Origin: Calothrix sp. NIES-4101
Lineage (GTDB): Bacteria > Cyanobacteriota > Cyanobacteriia > Cyanobacteriales > Nostocaceae
Length of the DNA: 64,000 bases
Direction: 5' to 3'
Assembly: GCA_004296455.1 (NCBI GenBank)
Contig: AP018280.1
Location: 248,001 to 312,000, forward strand
The first letter of the stretch is position 1; the number at the start of each line of letters is the position of its first letter. The translations under genes and the position numbers were made by a program. This document shows positions 26,284 to 34,940 of this stretch, piece after piece. Below the pieces are notes generated by a model. It did no database searches, was not told the origin of the DNA, and saw only the letters and a list, made by a program, of their open reading frames with translations.

Positions 26284-27572
26284 AATACAGGTATGAGGGG
26301 ATGGTGATGGTTCTTAGTAACTTCCCCATATTTACAGGCGACAGTGCGAACCGTATTAAGCGGCGGGCTGTTACAGTACCTTGCAATAACCCTGTAACCT
26401 TTATCAATCGTAGATTAGAGGCTGATTTTGAGTCACAATTAACCGCATTTACAAATTACGTCATCAGCATCCCAGATGAACGAGTTACCGAAGTTTTGAG
26501 CGGGATTGAAAAAGTTCCAGAATGTACCCTTGAGTTTTGGGAAAACAGGACACAAGTTGATTCGATCGCTGCTTGGTTGAACCAGCACGTTATATATGAT
26601 GCCCTAGCAGAAACGCCTATTGGTTTTGATAAAAATGAAGGTGAAGACGGCAACCCAAATTCGACACTTTTTGGTTCCTATAACAAACACTGTCGTTCAG
26701 TAGGTGACGCTGCAAAATCTCACAAGCGGTTCTCGCCTGAGTTAATGGAACTTTGCAAAAGTATTTTGGGTTGGGCTGTAGAGAAGCAAGTAACTAAAAC
26801 CGGGAAATACATTCGCGGCTTGAGGCTAAGGAAATTAGGGGTAGATGACGACATCCCAACTTACGACTACCAGCTAATGGAAAAAATTCTGAGCAATGTA
26901 GAGGTTGAACCGTCACCATCGCTACAACCTATACATTGCAAGCATCCTGAACCGTCACCTTATCCGTCACCCTATCCGTCACCTTTTGAAAATTCCAATA
27001 ATCATGAGGCGGTTCGCAATATTGATATTGAGCCTGGATCGATGGTTAATGTCATTGAGGCAAGGTGTGGGGTGACACCCATTATTGATGGTGACGGTTC
27101 GGGTGACGGTTCGGGTGACGGTTCACAATCCTTGCCAGATAAGGGTTGTGACGATGGTGACGGATTAAAGCCTATATTACCTGTAATTTTTTCAGATCAG
27201 GCTAACTCGGAGTCAGTCCGCACAAATTTTGTTTCACCGATTGGGAGAGTAAAAGGTGAGGCAAGGATAAAAAGTGATGCAAATTGGGTTTTTATCTTTG
27301 AGCATGAAGATAAGGTGGTTCGCGAAGTAACCAAACAAATTGACCCCGATAACGCTGAAAAGGAATTGCGATCGCAGTTCAAAAAATGGGTTAAGACTTT
27401 GAGGTTCAAAGTTAACCACATTACTGCTGATGGTTATGTGTGGTCGGAAAATTGTCAGTGCGTAGAGATAAATCCGCATTTCGACCCTAAGCGATCGAGC
27501 TTTACCTTCAAACTTCCCAAGGGTCAAAAAGTGCAGGTGTTTGGCTTTAAGGACTTTGAGGTGATGTCATGA
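26284..27572 (+). pseudogene. C-terminal part of a phage/plasmid-type primase-helicase
   Basis: The frame is open from the IS4 edge; a start at ATG 26301 would give 423 residues. The first residues YEGMVMVLSNFPIFTGD and IKRRAVTVPCNNPVTF match the post-ATPase end of D5/P4-type superfamily III helicases (usually ...SNxPIF...RRxxxxPF). The Walker A and B motifs and any primase domain are missing, so the 5' part was lost. Downstream, residues 215-300 form a Ser/Pro then Gly/Asp-rich linker (PYPSPYPSPF, GDGSGDGSGDGS), encoded by a symmetric DNA repeat, followed by a C-terminal domain of unknown type. The stop overlaps the next ATG (ATGA). Confidence 0.65.
26905..27168. repeat. Mirror-symmetric array of eight CCGTCACC/GGTGACGG motifs
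   Basis: CCGTCACC occurs at 26910, 26952, 26964 and 26976 on the plus strand, and its complement GGTGACGG at 27090, 27102, 27114 and 27156. All four pairs are centred on exactly 27036.5: spacing is 42, 12 and 12 bases on the left and 12, 12 and 42 on the right. The bases between motifs also show partial inverted similarity (CAACC, GCAAG, TGAACCGTCACC in both arms). The array lies in the linker part of the truncated primase-helicase gene. It resembles iterons or a very long inverted repeat. Confidence 0.8.
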
Positions 27573-27660
27573 AATACCTTAATCCCATTCCTCCAATTTA
27601 TTCGGCTCCAACGGGCTTTCCTTTGAATTGGAGAATGGAACAATCAGGACAACTTGAAGA

Positions 27661-29338
27661 GTAGTTTTTCACTTTCCCCCCTAAAACAAGAGTTTGCAGT
27701 GTAGGTAAAACTAGGGGTGTAGTTCATATGGTAATGTAAAAAATCATTGTGCAATGCAAACCAAAAGCTCATGAACCGACTGAGTAAAGAAGACTTAGCA
27801 CAAATGAACCGGGACTACTTCCAATCTCTGGACAAGCAGAAATTGGTGGAAGTTGCGGGAAATCTTCATAAACTAGCAGTCGAGCAACTAGAAAAATTAG
27901 AGCAAAATTCGAGCAATAGTTCCTTACCCCCATCATCAGACCAATTCAAAAGTAAGGAAAAATCAGGGTTACACCAAGAAGAACAAACACCGCACTCAGA
28001 ATCACAAACAGAACCAAAGCAAGAAGATAAGGTTGTTTCCGAATCCAGGGAAAAACCAAAAAGTAAGGGATTCGCTCTAAAAAAGCCGGGAAAACAACCA
28101 GGGGCTAAGGGGATATGGCGGACAGCACCCTTAGTGCCAAACCAAACCATATCCCATTACCCAAAAACTTGTGCATCGTGTAACAGTGGATTAGAAATAG
28201 ACCAACAAGCAAAACCCCACATGGGCTATTACGTATTGGAACTGGAAAAATTAGAGTCTGGAATTGAGGTAAAGTGTACGCTTCATCATTACTATCAGGC
28301 GACTTGCACCTGTGGACACCAAACAAAAGAAAAGCCTTTAGTCGGGTATGTTTCGGTAGTTGAAGGAAGAAGCAGAGATTTAAGCTTGCAGGAGTATGGA
28401 CTTGTCGGTCCGATGCTGGCAACGTTTATTGCTTCTGTTGCAATACGATACCGTATGTCCCGACCGAAAATAAGAGAGTTATTGAACGATTGGGTAGGTG
28501 TATCGCTGTCAGTCGGAACAATCGACAGATGTATTCGAGAGGTAGGAATAGCTTGTTCCCCAGTCGTTGAGGAATTAATTGAACAATTGCAATCGTCAGA
28601 AATAATCCACCTTGATGAAACACCCTGGTATGAGAAAGGGAAATATCGGTGGTTATGGGTAGCGATTACGAAAACAATTGCCGTTTACCACATCGGTAGT
28701 CGTCGTCAAGAAGAATTACTGCGGTTGATCAGTGATGCATTTGTGGGATGGTTAGTAACTGATGGGTATGGAGCCTACAGTCATTACCCAAAACGCCAAC
28801 ATTGTTTAGCTCATCTGATTCGTAAAGCGATCGCTTTGACCGAAGCAGTAGATAAAGAAGTGGCGGATTTAGGGCAGTGGCTTTTAGAGGAACTGAGGGA
28901 ACTAATACATACACTTGCTATCGGCGACGGGGATACAGATGAAAAAGACTCACACCCCGCTCGCCTATACAGAGTCTGCCGATTGGCTACGCTTGCAGAG
29001 CATAGTAAGTTAAAGGCTCTAGCAAAAGAAATTTTAGCTGATTGGGACGCTGTGGTTGCGTGTTTTTATCATCCGCAATTACCAGCAACCAATAATGAGG
29101 CTGAACGGGCTTTACGACATGCCGTTATTGCTCGACGTATTAGCTATGGTACTCGCACTACTGAAGGCAGTTTAGCTTACTGCTCTGTTTTGAGTGTCAT
29201 TGAAACTTGTCGTCTCAGAAAAGTTGATCCTTGGGGTTATATTGCAATGGTTCTTACTCAGGCTCGTAAAGGTATAAAACATCCCCCCATTCCTGTTGCT
29301 TCTTAATCCTTTTTTGATGCAGGAGAGTGAAAAACTAC
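27661..29338 (+). mobile_element. IS66-family insertion sequence, single-ORF type (1678 bp)
   Basis: Inverted ends GTAGTTTTTCACTTTCC (left) and GTAGTTTTTCACTCTCC (right, minus strand), flanked by exact 8-base direct repeats CTTGAAGA (27653-27660 and 29339-29346), the duplication size typical of IS66. It carries only the TnpC-like transposase; no TnpA or TnpB is present, as in the ISCro1-type IS66 group. The perfect duplication suggests a fairly recent insertion. Confidence 0.92.
27771..29306 (+). CDS. IS66-family transposase (TnpC-like)
   Basis: A 511-residue transposase counted from ATG 27771, preferred over a TTG eight codons upstream. The N-terminal part is a coiled coil plus the NSSLPPSSDQ segment characteristic of IS66, then a zinc-finger-like region (CASCNSGLEI, CTCGHQTKEK), then the catalytic domain with Asp in IIHLDETPWYEKGKYRWLWV, a second Asp in VTDGYGAYSHYP, and Glu in ATNNEAERALRHAVI. 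It ends with the family tail CRLRKVDPWGYIAMVL. No frame damage is visible. Confidence 0.93.
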   Translation: MNRLSKEDLAQMNRDYFQSLDKQKLVEVAGNLHKLAVEQLEKLEQNSSNSSLPPSSDQFKSKEKSGLHQEEQTPHSESQTEPKQEDKVVSESREKPKSKGFALKKPGKQPGAKGIWRTAPLVPNQTISHYPKTCASCNSGLEIDQQAKPHMGYYVLELEKLESGIEVKCTLHHYYQATCTCGHQTKEKPLVGYVSVVEGRSRDLSLQEYGLVGPMLATFIASVAIRYRMSRPKIRELLNDWVGVSLSVGTIDRCIREVGIACSPVVEELIEQLQSSEIIHLDETPWYEKGKYRWLWVAITKTIAVYHIGSRRQEELLRLISDAFVGWLVTDGYGAYSHYPKRQHCLAHLIRKAIALTEAVDKEVADLGQWLLEELRELIHTLAIGDGDTDEKDSHPARLYRVCRLATLAEHSKLKALAKEILADWDAVVACFYHPQLPATNNEAERALRHAVIARRISYGTRTTEGSLAYCSVLSVIETCRLRKVDPWGYIAMVLTQARKGIKHPPIPVAS

Positions 29339-29577
29339 CTTGAAGAAGCTGTAAAAACTTACTGGCTTTTCAAAACCAATAATCAAGAAACAGCACCGAC
29401 CGAACATCAAATATTTTTGATTAAGTGCTATCTAGAGCATTATATTAACGCTCCATGCTGGCAGGAAGATAGCAAAATTAATTTGCAAAAATTACGTTCA
29501 ACTGTTTCATCAATTAATAGTATTGATGACATTCATGCTTGGCTTAAAAACGCAATGGAGATTGCATTAGACCCGCT

Positions 29578-29928
29578 ATGAGTGGTAAATATCAATTCGC
29601 TATTCACCCAATTGATGGATATTTAATATCATCAATGCACTGTGAAATAGATCCAGAAAGTTATCAAGGCTTGGCGTTTTATCAATTTGTTCCAGTATTT
29701 AATTCTTGGACAATGCACTATAGCAAAAATATTTGCATACCAAAAGAGTTAATTGGGACTAATCCAACTGGTACTTATCATGATTGGTATTGCGGATGGT
29801 TCCCGGACAATCCTTCATCATGGTGTGCTGTTATTTTTGGATTGTTCAACAAACATGAATATAGTGATTTTCTAGAGCCACCAGAGATGGCAGATTTAGT
29901 AGAGCAAGCCTTAAAACATCTTTTCTAA
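29578..29928 (+). CDS. Unknown small protein of the integrative element
   Basis: A 116-residue protein not recognised. It contains an aromatic-rich stretch (YHDWYCGWFPDNPSSWCAVIFGLF) with two cysteines, and no signal peptide or membrane segment. Its ATG overlaps the stop of the split gene upstream (ATGA) and its stop lies one base before the integrase ATG, so it belongs to the same coupled operon of an integrative element: primase-helicase, small gene, this gene, integrase. A role as an excision or regulatory partner of the integrase is only a guess. Confidence 0.6.
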   Translation: MSGKYQFAIHPIDGYLISSMHCEIDPESYQGLAFYQFVPVFNSWTMHYSKNICIPKELIGTNPTGTYHDWYCGWFPDNPSSWCAVIFGLFNKHEYSDFLEPPEMADLVEQALKHLF

Positions 29929-29929
29929 A

Positions 29930-31087
29930 ATGACCGATGATGACAAGTGGATAACTGTTGATAAACGCACTAAAAAATTAGCTATCCGCTTCAGAGTTTC
30001 AGGATATCTGAAGCAGTTTTATATTGCTTCCGGCTTAAAGGATACTAAGCGTAATCGTGAGATTGTCAGGCTAAAACGTGATGCAATATCTGTTGATATT
30101 GCATTAGATAGATTCGATGATTCTCTTGACAGTTATCAGTTCAAAAAGCGAAAGCCTAAACTAGAGACAAAGAATCAAACTGAAAATTTATCACTACTTG
30201 ATATCTGGGATAAATTTTCTGAATATCAAGCAAACCAAGTAGAAAAGACAACAATATTAAACAGATACAATCGAATCAGAAATTACATTTGTAAGCTTCC
30301 ATTCAATTCGCTAACGGAAGCACCAAAAATACGTGACTACCATCTAAAAAATACAACTAAGAGAATGGCGTGGTTGCTGATTAATTATTACGCCCAATGT
30401 TGTGATTGGGCTGTAAACAGCGAATTAATCAAATCGAATCCATTTACAAAATTAAAGTTTAAAGAACCTAAACAGCCACAAAAGGAATACAAAGCATTCA
30501 CCATTGAACAACGAGATTTAATAATCAAAACTTTTGAGTTATCAAGATTTAAGCACTATGCATCATTAATTAAATTTTTATTCTGGACTGGATGCCGACC
30601 TGGTGAAGCATTCGCACTTACTTGGGGCGACATTTCAGAAGATTGCCGCAAGATAGAAATTAATAAATCATGCAATCTCTACAAAATTAAAAAAAGTACA
30701 AAGAACAACAAAAAACGGATATTCCCAGTAAGCGAAAATTCAAAATTACATAAATTGCTAATCAGCATCAAGCCTGATAACGCTGATAACAATCAACTTG
30801 TTTTCACAAAAACTGATGGGGGTGCGATTAGCTCGACCACTACTCAAAAAATCTGGCGTGGTCAATATGGGCAATACAAATATTTAGGGGTAGTTGCCGG
30901 GTTAGCCAGCAAGGGCAAAATCCCCTACCTAAACCTTTACGCCACACGCCATACTTTCGCCACGTGGGCAATTACTGAAGGTATCAGCCCAGATAAGGTA
31001 GCCATGTGGATTGGTGACAGGACAGAAACCGTTTTGAAGTACTACTCTCACCCGGAAGTAGTAGAAGCTGACTGTCCTGATTTTTGA
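29930..31087 (+). CDS. Phage-type tyrosine recombinase (integrase), full length
   Basis: A 385-residue site-specific recombinase. The N-terminal arm-like domain (KLAIRFRVSGYLKQFYIASG) is followed by a SAM-like core-binding domain near residues 85-180 and the catalytic domain: Arg in FLFWTGCRPGEAFALTW, then LYATRHTFATW, where the box II HxxR histidine is replaced by Tyr as in the 24262-24820 remnant, and the nucleophile Tyr in VLKYYSHPEVV near the C-terminus. It starts two bases after the previous stop, as the last gene of a coupled operon. It is intact and is the likely integrase of the element. Confidence 0.88.
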   Translation: MTDDDKWITVDKRTKKLAIRFRVSGYLKQFYIASGLKDTKRNREIVRLKRDAISVDIALDRFDDSLDSYQFKKRKPKLETKNQTENLSLLDIWDKFSEYQANQVEKTTILNRYNRIRNYICKLPFNSLTEAPKIRDYHLKNTTKRMAWLLINYYAQCCDWAVNSELIKSNPFTKLKFKEPKQPQKEYKAFTIEQRDLIIKTFELSRFKHYASLIKFLFWTGCRPGEAFALTWGDISEDCRKIEINKSCNLYKIKKSTKNNKKRIFPVSENSKLHKLLISIKPDNADNNQLVFTKTDGGAISSTTTQKIWRGQYGQYKYLGVVAGLASKGKIPYLNLYATRHTFATWAITEGISPDKVAMWIGDRTETVLKYYSHPEVVEADCPDF

Positions 31088-31097
31088 GTTTTAATTT

Positions 31098-31119
31098 TGC
31101 TACTCAAATGCTACTCAAA
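31098..31119. repeat. Tandem 11-base repeats next to the integrase
   Basis: TGCTACTCAAA is repeated back to back (31098-31108, 31109-31119), and TTTTTGAGT at 31081-31089 is complementary to the ACTCAAAAA end. The position just behind the integrase stop fits arm-type integrase sites or an attachment region; it could also act as a weak terminator hairpin. Confidence 0.4.
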
Positions 31120-31360
31120 AATAAAAATAAACCTTTCAAAAACGAGTATTTGGGGGGATAGTTGTCATGTGGTGCGGTTATCACCTCAGAAATCCGCCCA
31201 GAGTTTACTGTCTTCGCCTGTAAAGAAGCGGTAAATTATAGAAGGTAGCTCAGAGCCTTACTGACTTGTGGTTACTCATCAACAGCTGGCGTTAACAAGC
31301 AAGCGCAACACTCCTAATACGATTGGGAGATATAACCAAGAAATTTTTCAGGAATGCGTT

Positions 31361-32350
31361 ATGCGTAAAAGACTACAACAGACTATCAAACACCCTTTTA
31401 AAGCCTTACTAAAATCGCTGTTCCTTCTATGTCTTGTCTTCGGCTTGGCATTTGGTCATGCTGATGGAGCGCTAGCAGCCCGCAGTGGAGGCAGAATTGG
31501 TGGTGGCTCCTTCCGGATGCCATCTTCTAGCCGTCCTTACAGTGCCCCACGAACCTATGCACCTGGTGGTGGATATGGTGGTGGATATTATCCTGGTGGT
31601 GGATTTGGTTTCCCATTCCTACTTCCCTTATGGGGATTTGGTGGATTTGGTAGCTTATTTGGTATTTTGATATTTTTTGCCGTTGCTAATTTCCTTCTTC
31701 AATCTTTTCGTCGTGCTGGTAGTGGTGACAGTTACGAAGAAGCTTACACTTCTAACCCCACTGTATCGGTAACTCGTTTACAAGTTGGAATGTTGGCAAG
31801 TGCACGCGGGTTACAACAAGAACTCGATCGCATTGCGGAAACTGCTGATACTGATAGCACAGCAGGACGTGCAGAAGTCTTGCAAGAAGCTAGCTTGGCA
31901 CTACTTCGTCACCCCGAATATTGGGTATATGCAGGTGGCGGTACCCAGCAAGCACGACTCACTTCAGCCGAAAGCGAATTTAACCGCTTGTCCTTAGCCG
32001 AACGCAGTAAGTTTACTGAAGAAACACTGTCGAACGTCAACAATCAACTCAAAGGCAATATTGAGAATCAAGCTGCTTTACCTGGTGATGAAATCGATAA
32101 TCCCACAACTCTAATTACCGAGGGGCCAGGGGAGTATATTATTGTTACGCTTTTAGCGGCAACTCTCGGTAAATACGATATTCCAGCAATTAACAGCGCT
32201 GATGATTTGCGTCAAGCACTGCGTCAAATTGGTAGTATTCCCAGCGATAAATTACTCGCGATCGAAGTTTTGTGGACTCCGCAAGTTGAAGGAGATACAC
32301 TCACTTCTGATGATTTGCTAGCTGAATATGCTGATTTGAAATTGGTGTAA
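31361..32350 (+). CDS. DUF1517-family membrane-anchored protein
   Basis: A 329-residue protein, starting at the ATG 31361 rather than the upstream in-frame extension, because it opens with a positively charged n-region and hydrophobic signal/anchor (LLKSLFLLCLVFGLAFGHA). Then come a Gly/Tyr-rich segment (GGGYGGGYYPGGGFG), a second hydrophobic helix (GSLFGILIFFAVANFLLQSF) and the conserved DUF1517 domain (VSVTRLQVGMLASARGLQQ to the end, including LRHPEYWVYAGGG). The family is common in cyanobacteria and plastids; its function is not established. A strong terminator follows at 32396-32430. Confidence 0.85.
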   Translation: MRKRLQQTIKHPFKALLKSLFLLCLVFGLAFGHADGALAARSGGRIGGGSFRMPSSSRPYSAPRTYAPGGGYGGGYYPGGGFGFPFLLPLWGFGGFGSLFGILIFFAVANFLLQSFRRAGSGDSYEEAYTSNPTVSVTRLQVGMLASARGLQQELDRIAETADTDSTAGRAEVLQEASLALLRHPEYWVYAGGGTQQARLTSAESEFNRLSLAERSKFTEETLSNVNNQLKGNIENQAALPGDEIDNPTTLITEGPGEYIIVTLLAATLGKYDIPAINSADDLRQALRQIGSIPSDKLLAIEVLWTPQVEGDTLTSDDLLAEYADLKLV

Positions 32351-32395
32351 TTAAGTTAATCTAATTAGTCCACTGCATTTGCTGAATGTTAATTC

Positions 32396-32430
32396 AAAAA
32401 AACCGACTCCACGAGGAAGTCGGTTTTTTG
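32396..32430 (+). terminator. Rho-independent terminator after the DUF1517 gene
   Basis: AAAAAAACCGACTCC, loop ACGA, then GGAAGTCGGTTTTTT: a stem with one mismatch and a six-T tail, 46 bases after the stop at 32350. It can also act on the opposite strand because the left arm begins with seven A. Confidence 0.9.
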
Positions 32431-32629
32431 TACTGTTATAGATTCAATGTGTTGAATAATACATTATTAGAGTAGTGTTGAGGGAAAAATCAAGCCCTTC
32501 CACAGTACCTCTTCCCCTTTCACCTTCCCACCTGTAGTCTATATACAGATTTAGATTTAGTCTCGATACTATTGAGTCTACACAAAAATATTCTAAGTGC
32601 TTATTGAATGATTTATGAGAGCCAATTTT

Positions 32630-33079
32630 ATGAGTGAAGATTTAACACAACAATGGTTAACGGAGATTCAAGCGCTAAAACAACAAGTCGCAGAAGCGAT
32701 GACACAACGTGATGAGGCATGGGAGAGTGCAGAAAAATGGCGTAAACTCTACAACACGGAATCCGAACAACGTCGCAGTGATTCGCAATTATTACAACAG
32801 GAAGTTGCAACCCTAAAAGCCGAAATCAAGAAAATCAAAGGTATCGATGAAACGGTGCTTCCAGATGGAGATACTAACGCTGCGATTCAAACAGAAATTT
32901 CCCAAATCGATTCACTGCAAGAATTACAAACAAAACTCATCGCAGTCACCAAAGAACGCGATCGCTTGTTAATGGCTTTGAAAACAGAGCAAGAAAACCA
33001 TTCTCAAACCCGTAAAAGCCTCACTACTGCCCTTGGTGATGCGATCGATAGTTTAACCAAGGAAAGGACTGCTAGGTAG
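32630..33079 (+). CDS. Small coiled-coil protein, unknown
   Basis: A 149-residue cytoplasmic protein, nearly all charged helix with heptad-like Leu/Ile pattern (EIQALKQQVAEAMTQRDEAW, ATLKAEIKKIKGIDE, LQTKLIAVTKERDRLLMALK), so a dimeric coiled coil is expected. The start at 32630 is chosen because GAGAG lies 9 to 13 bases upstream; an in-frame ATG at 32615 has no such site. No family was recognised. It precedes threonine synthase in opposite orientation and has no clear functional link. Confidence 0.7.
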   Translation: MSEDLTQQWLTEIQALKQQVAEAMTQRDEAWESAEKWRKLYNTESEQRRSDSQLLQQEVATLKAEIKKIKGIDETVLPDGDTNAAIQTEISQIDSLQELQTKLIAVTKERDRLLMALKTEQENHSQTRKSLTTALGDAIDSLTKERTAR

Positions 33080-33134
33080 GGAGGTGTGGGAGGTGTGGGG
33101 ACATGAGAAATATTTCCTCTTAATCCTCTTTTCC

Positions 33135-33158
33135 CCGCGTCACCGCGTCACCGCGTCA
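33135..33158. repeat. Short tandem repeat (3 x CCGCGTCA)
   Basis: Three perfect 8-base units in the convergent gap between the coiled-coil gene and thrC, followed by a partial unit near 33166. This is the STRR type of repeat common in filamentous cyanobacteria. Confidence 0.75.
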
Positions 33159-33186
33159 CCACATCCCCGCGTCCTCTTATCCCGTT

Positions 33187-34278
33187 CTAAAATCCCATTG
33201 CCGATGCTACCGCTTGAATATCCGGTGCAATCCCTTGTTTAAATTGGGCATTACTGTGTTTAATTGCGGTATCTGGGTCTTTTAATCCATTCCCAGTCAA
33301 TACACAAACTACAGTTGCACCTGTGGGAATTTGGTCTTTGACTTTTAACATTCCCGCAACTGATGCGGCGCTGGCTGGTTCGCAAAAAATTCCTTCTTCA
33401 GATGCCAGTAGTCGATATGCTTCTAAAATTTCCGCATCGGTAACGGCGTTAAACTCACCCGCACTTGCTGATTTGGCGGCAATGGCTTTGTCCCAACTTG
33501 CGGGATTTCCGATACGAATAGCAGTGGCGATGGTTTCGGGATGTGTCACAGGATGTCCGGTGACTAGGGGTGCTGCTCCTGCTGCTTGGAATCCCATCAT
33601 CCGAGGTAGGCGATCGCATTTTCCGGCTTGGTGATATTCGCAAAAGCCCATCCAGTAGGCTGTAATGTTGCCGGCATTACCTACAGGAATACATAGCCAA
33701 TCGGGGGCATCACCCAAAACATCAACAATTTCAAAGGCTCCGGTCTTTTGCCCTTCTATCCTATACGGATTTACTGAGTTCACTAATGTGACTGGGTAAT
33801 TCTCCGACATTTCCCGGACAATTTCCAATGCACGGTCAAAATTACCTTGAATTGCTAAAACCTCTGCACCGTAAAGCAATGCCTGGGCTAATTTTCCAAT
33901 TGCTACGTAACCATCGGGAATCAACACAAAAGCTTTCATCCCACCACGTCTAGCGTAGGCGGCGGCGGCGGCTGAGGTATTTCCGGTACTGGCACAAATT
34001 ACCGCTTCTGCACCCGCTTCCTTAGCCTTGGAAATTGCCATTGTCATTCCCCGGTCTTTGAAGCTACCAGTGGGGTTAAGACCATCGTATTTGACAAATA
34101 CCTGTACCTGCTTGCCAATTATTTGGGCAATGTGGGGCACAGGAATTAGAGGTGTATTGCCTTCGTGCAGCGTCACTACAGGAGTGCGATCGCTGACAGG
34201 CAAGTACTGGCGGTACATTTCGATTAATCCAAGCCAAGGTTGGCGATGAGATTTAGCGGCAAAAGGGCTTAAGGTCAC
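33187..34278 (-). CDS. thrC: Threonine synthase
   Basis: A 363-residue PLP enzyme that converts O-phosphohomoserine to threonine. The PLP lysine is Lys74 in [27 protein letters not shown] and the phosphate-binding [17 protein letters not shown] are typical of class II threonine synthases. The GTG at 34278 is preferred over an upstream ATG at 34386, because the sequence after it ([25 protein letters not shown]) matches the usual start of cyanobacterial ThrC and the upstream 36 residues have no family counterpart. A 341-base gap separates it from the divergent small gene at 34620. Confidence 0.92.
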   Translation of the reverse strand: MTLSPFAAKSHRQPWLGLIEMYRQYLPVSDRTPVVTLHEGNTPLIPVPHIAQIIGKQVQVFVKYDGLNPTGSFKDRGMTMAISKAKEAGAEAVICASTGNTSAAAAAYARRGGMKAFVLIPDGYVAIGKLAQALLYGAEVLAIQGNFDRALEIVREMSENYPVTLVNSVNPYRIEGQKTGAFEIVDVLGDAPDWLCIPVGNAGNITAYWMGFCEYHQAGKCDRLPRMMGFQAAGAAPLVTGHPVTHPETIATAIRIGNPASWDKAIAAKSASAGEFNAVTDAEILEAYRLLASEEGIFCEPASAASVAGMLKVKDQIPTGATVVCVLTGNGLKDPDTAIKHSNAQFKQGIAPDIQAVASAMGF

Positions 34279-34619
34279 GGTATATAACGACTCTTTCAAT
34301 ACAGTCTTAATACAAGCTAAACAGTTGTTACTAAATACCTCTTTGTGGGAAAAAATAATATTCTTCCTGGGGAAGATTTTAGTCACCTTTTTTTATGGCA
34401 AGCTGAATAGCGAATAATTAAAGATTTTAAGGTAAAAACCTTAAGAAATTTAATACCATTTTTTGGAACCAAGTTGCTAATCTTGTTGTCTTTATATGGT
34501 ACATAACATGCCATTGATTATGAATACTTATAGCAAATATACAATATTTTAATGATTCTTAAAATAACACTATAATAATATTTCTAATGGTGTGATTTGA
34601 TTTGAGGAGCGAACGAACT
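34279..34619. other. 341-base divergent promoter region
   Basis: This AT-rich gap lies between thrC (minus) and a 60-codon gene (plus) and should hold both promoters. No RNA gene or operator was recognised. GAGGAG lies 11 to 16 bases before the ATG at 34620. Confidence 0.4.
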
Positions 34620-34802
34620 ATGTCTACTTCCGCAGTTACCGAACGTATTAGCCAAGAAATTCCGGCACGAAACGCTAGTAAATCCTGCTATCAAGCAGAT
34701 CAAGAGGTAAAATTGTTGCACCTGCAAGCTGAGATTGATTGCCTTCTGCAAGAGTTGCAAAACTTGAAAATGCAACGTCAATCTTCGACTTCAGCAGTTT
34801 AA
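34620..34802 (+). CDS. Small conserved-looking coiled-coil protein (60 aa)
   Basis: A 60-residue protein with a Thr/Ser-rich N-terminus and a helical C-terminal half (EVKLLHLQAEIDCLLQELQNLKM) that looks like a short coiled coil. A GAGGAG ribosome binding site lies 11 to 16 bases upstream of ATG 34620, which supports it as a real gene. No domain was recognised. It is divergent from thrC and followed by the convergent large gene ending at 34941. Confidence 0.55.
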   Translation: MSTSAVTERISQEIPARNASKSCYQADQEVKLLHLQAEIDCLLQELQNLKMQRQSSTSAV

Positions 34803-34940
34803 GACTCTCTAGCCTTTAGCCAACAAGAATTTTCGCTGATTGAAGATGCAAGTAAATTTCAGTGTTGGGGTTTCAGAGCTTGAATTTAAAACTGAGTAAT
34901 AAAAACTGAGAATTTGACAAAATTTACAAGCTAGAAGCCT

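Larger units (their letters stand above)
27569..29581 (+). pseudogene. Small unknown gene (about 108 codons) split by IS66
   Basis: The ATG overlaps the stop of the primase remnant (ATGA) and encodes MKYLNPIPPIYSAPTGF up to EQSGQLEE, where a TAG is supplied by the IS. Beyond the IS the frame resumes as AVKTYWLFKTNNQETAPTEH and ends MEIALDPL at 29581. Deleting 27661-29338 and one CTTGAAGA copy gives a single 108-residue frame. Its stop overlaps the next ATG (ATGA at 29578), so the original operon was translationally coupled. The protein has no recognised domain; it is small, acidic in the C-terminus and contains WQEDSKINLQKLRSTV. A local start at 29327 could still give a shortened product. Confidence 0.75.

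Noticed and set aside
31235-31265. TAGCTCAGAGCC resembling a tRNA D-arm
   Set aside because: No acceptor, anticodon or T-arm could be folded around it.
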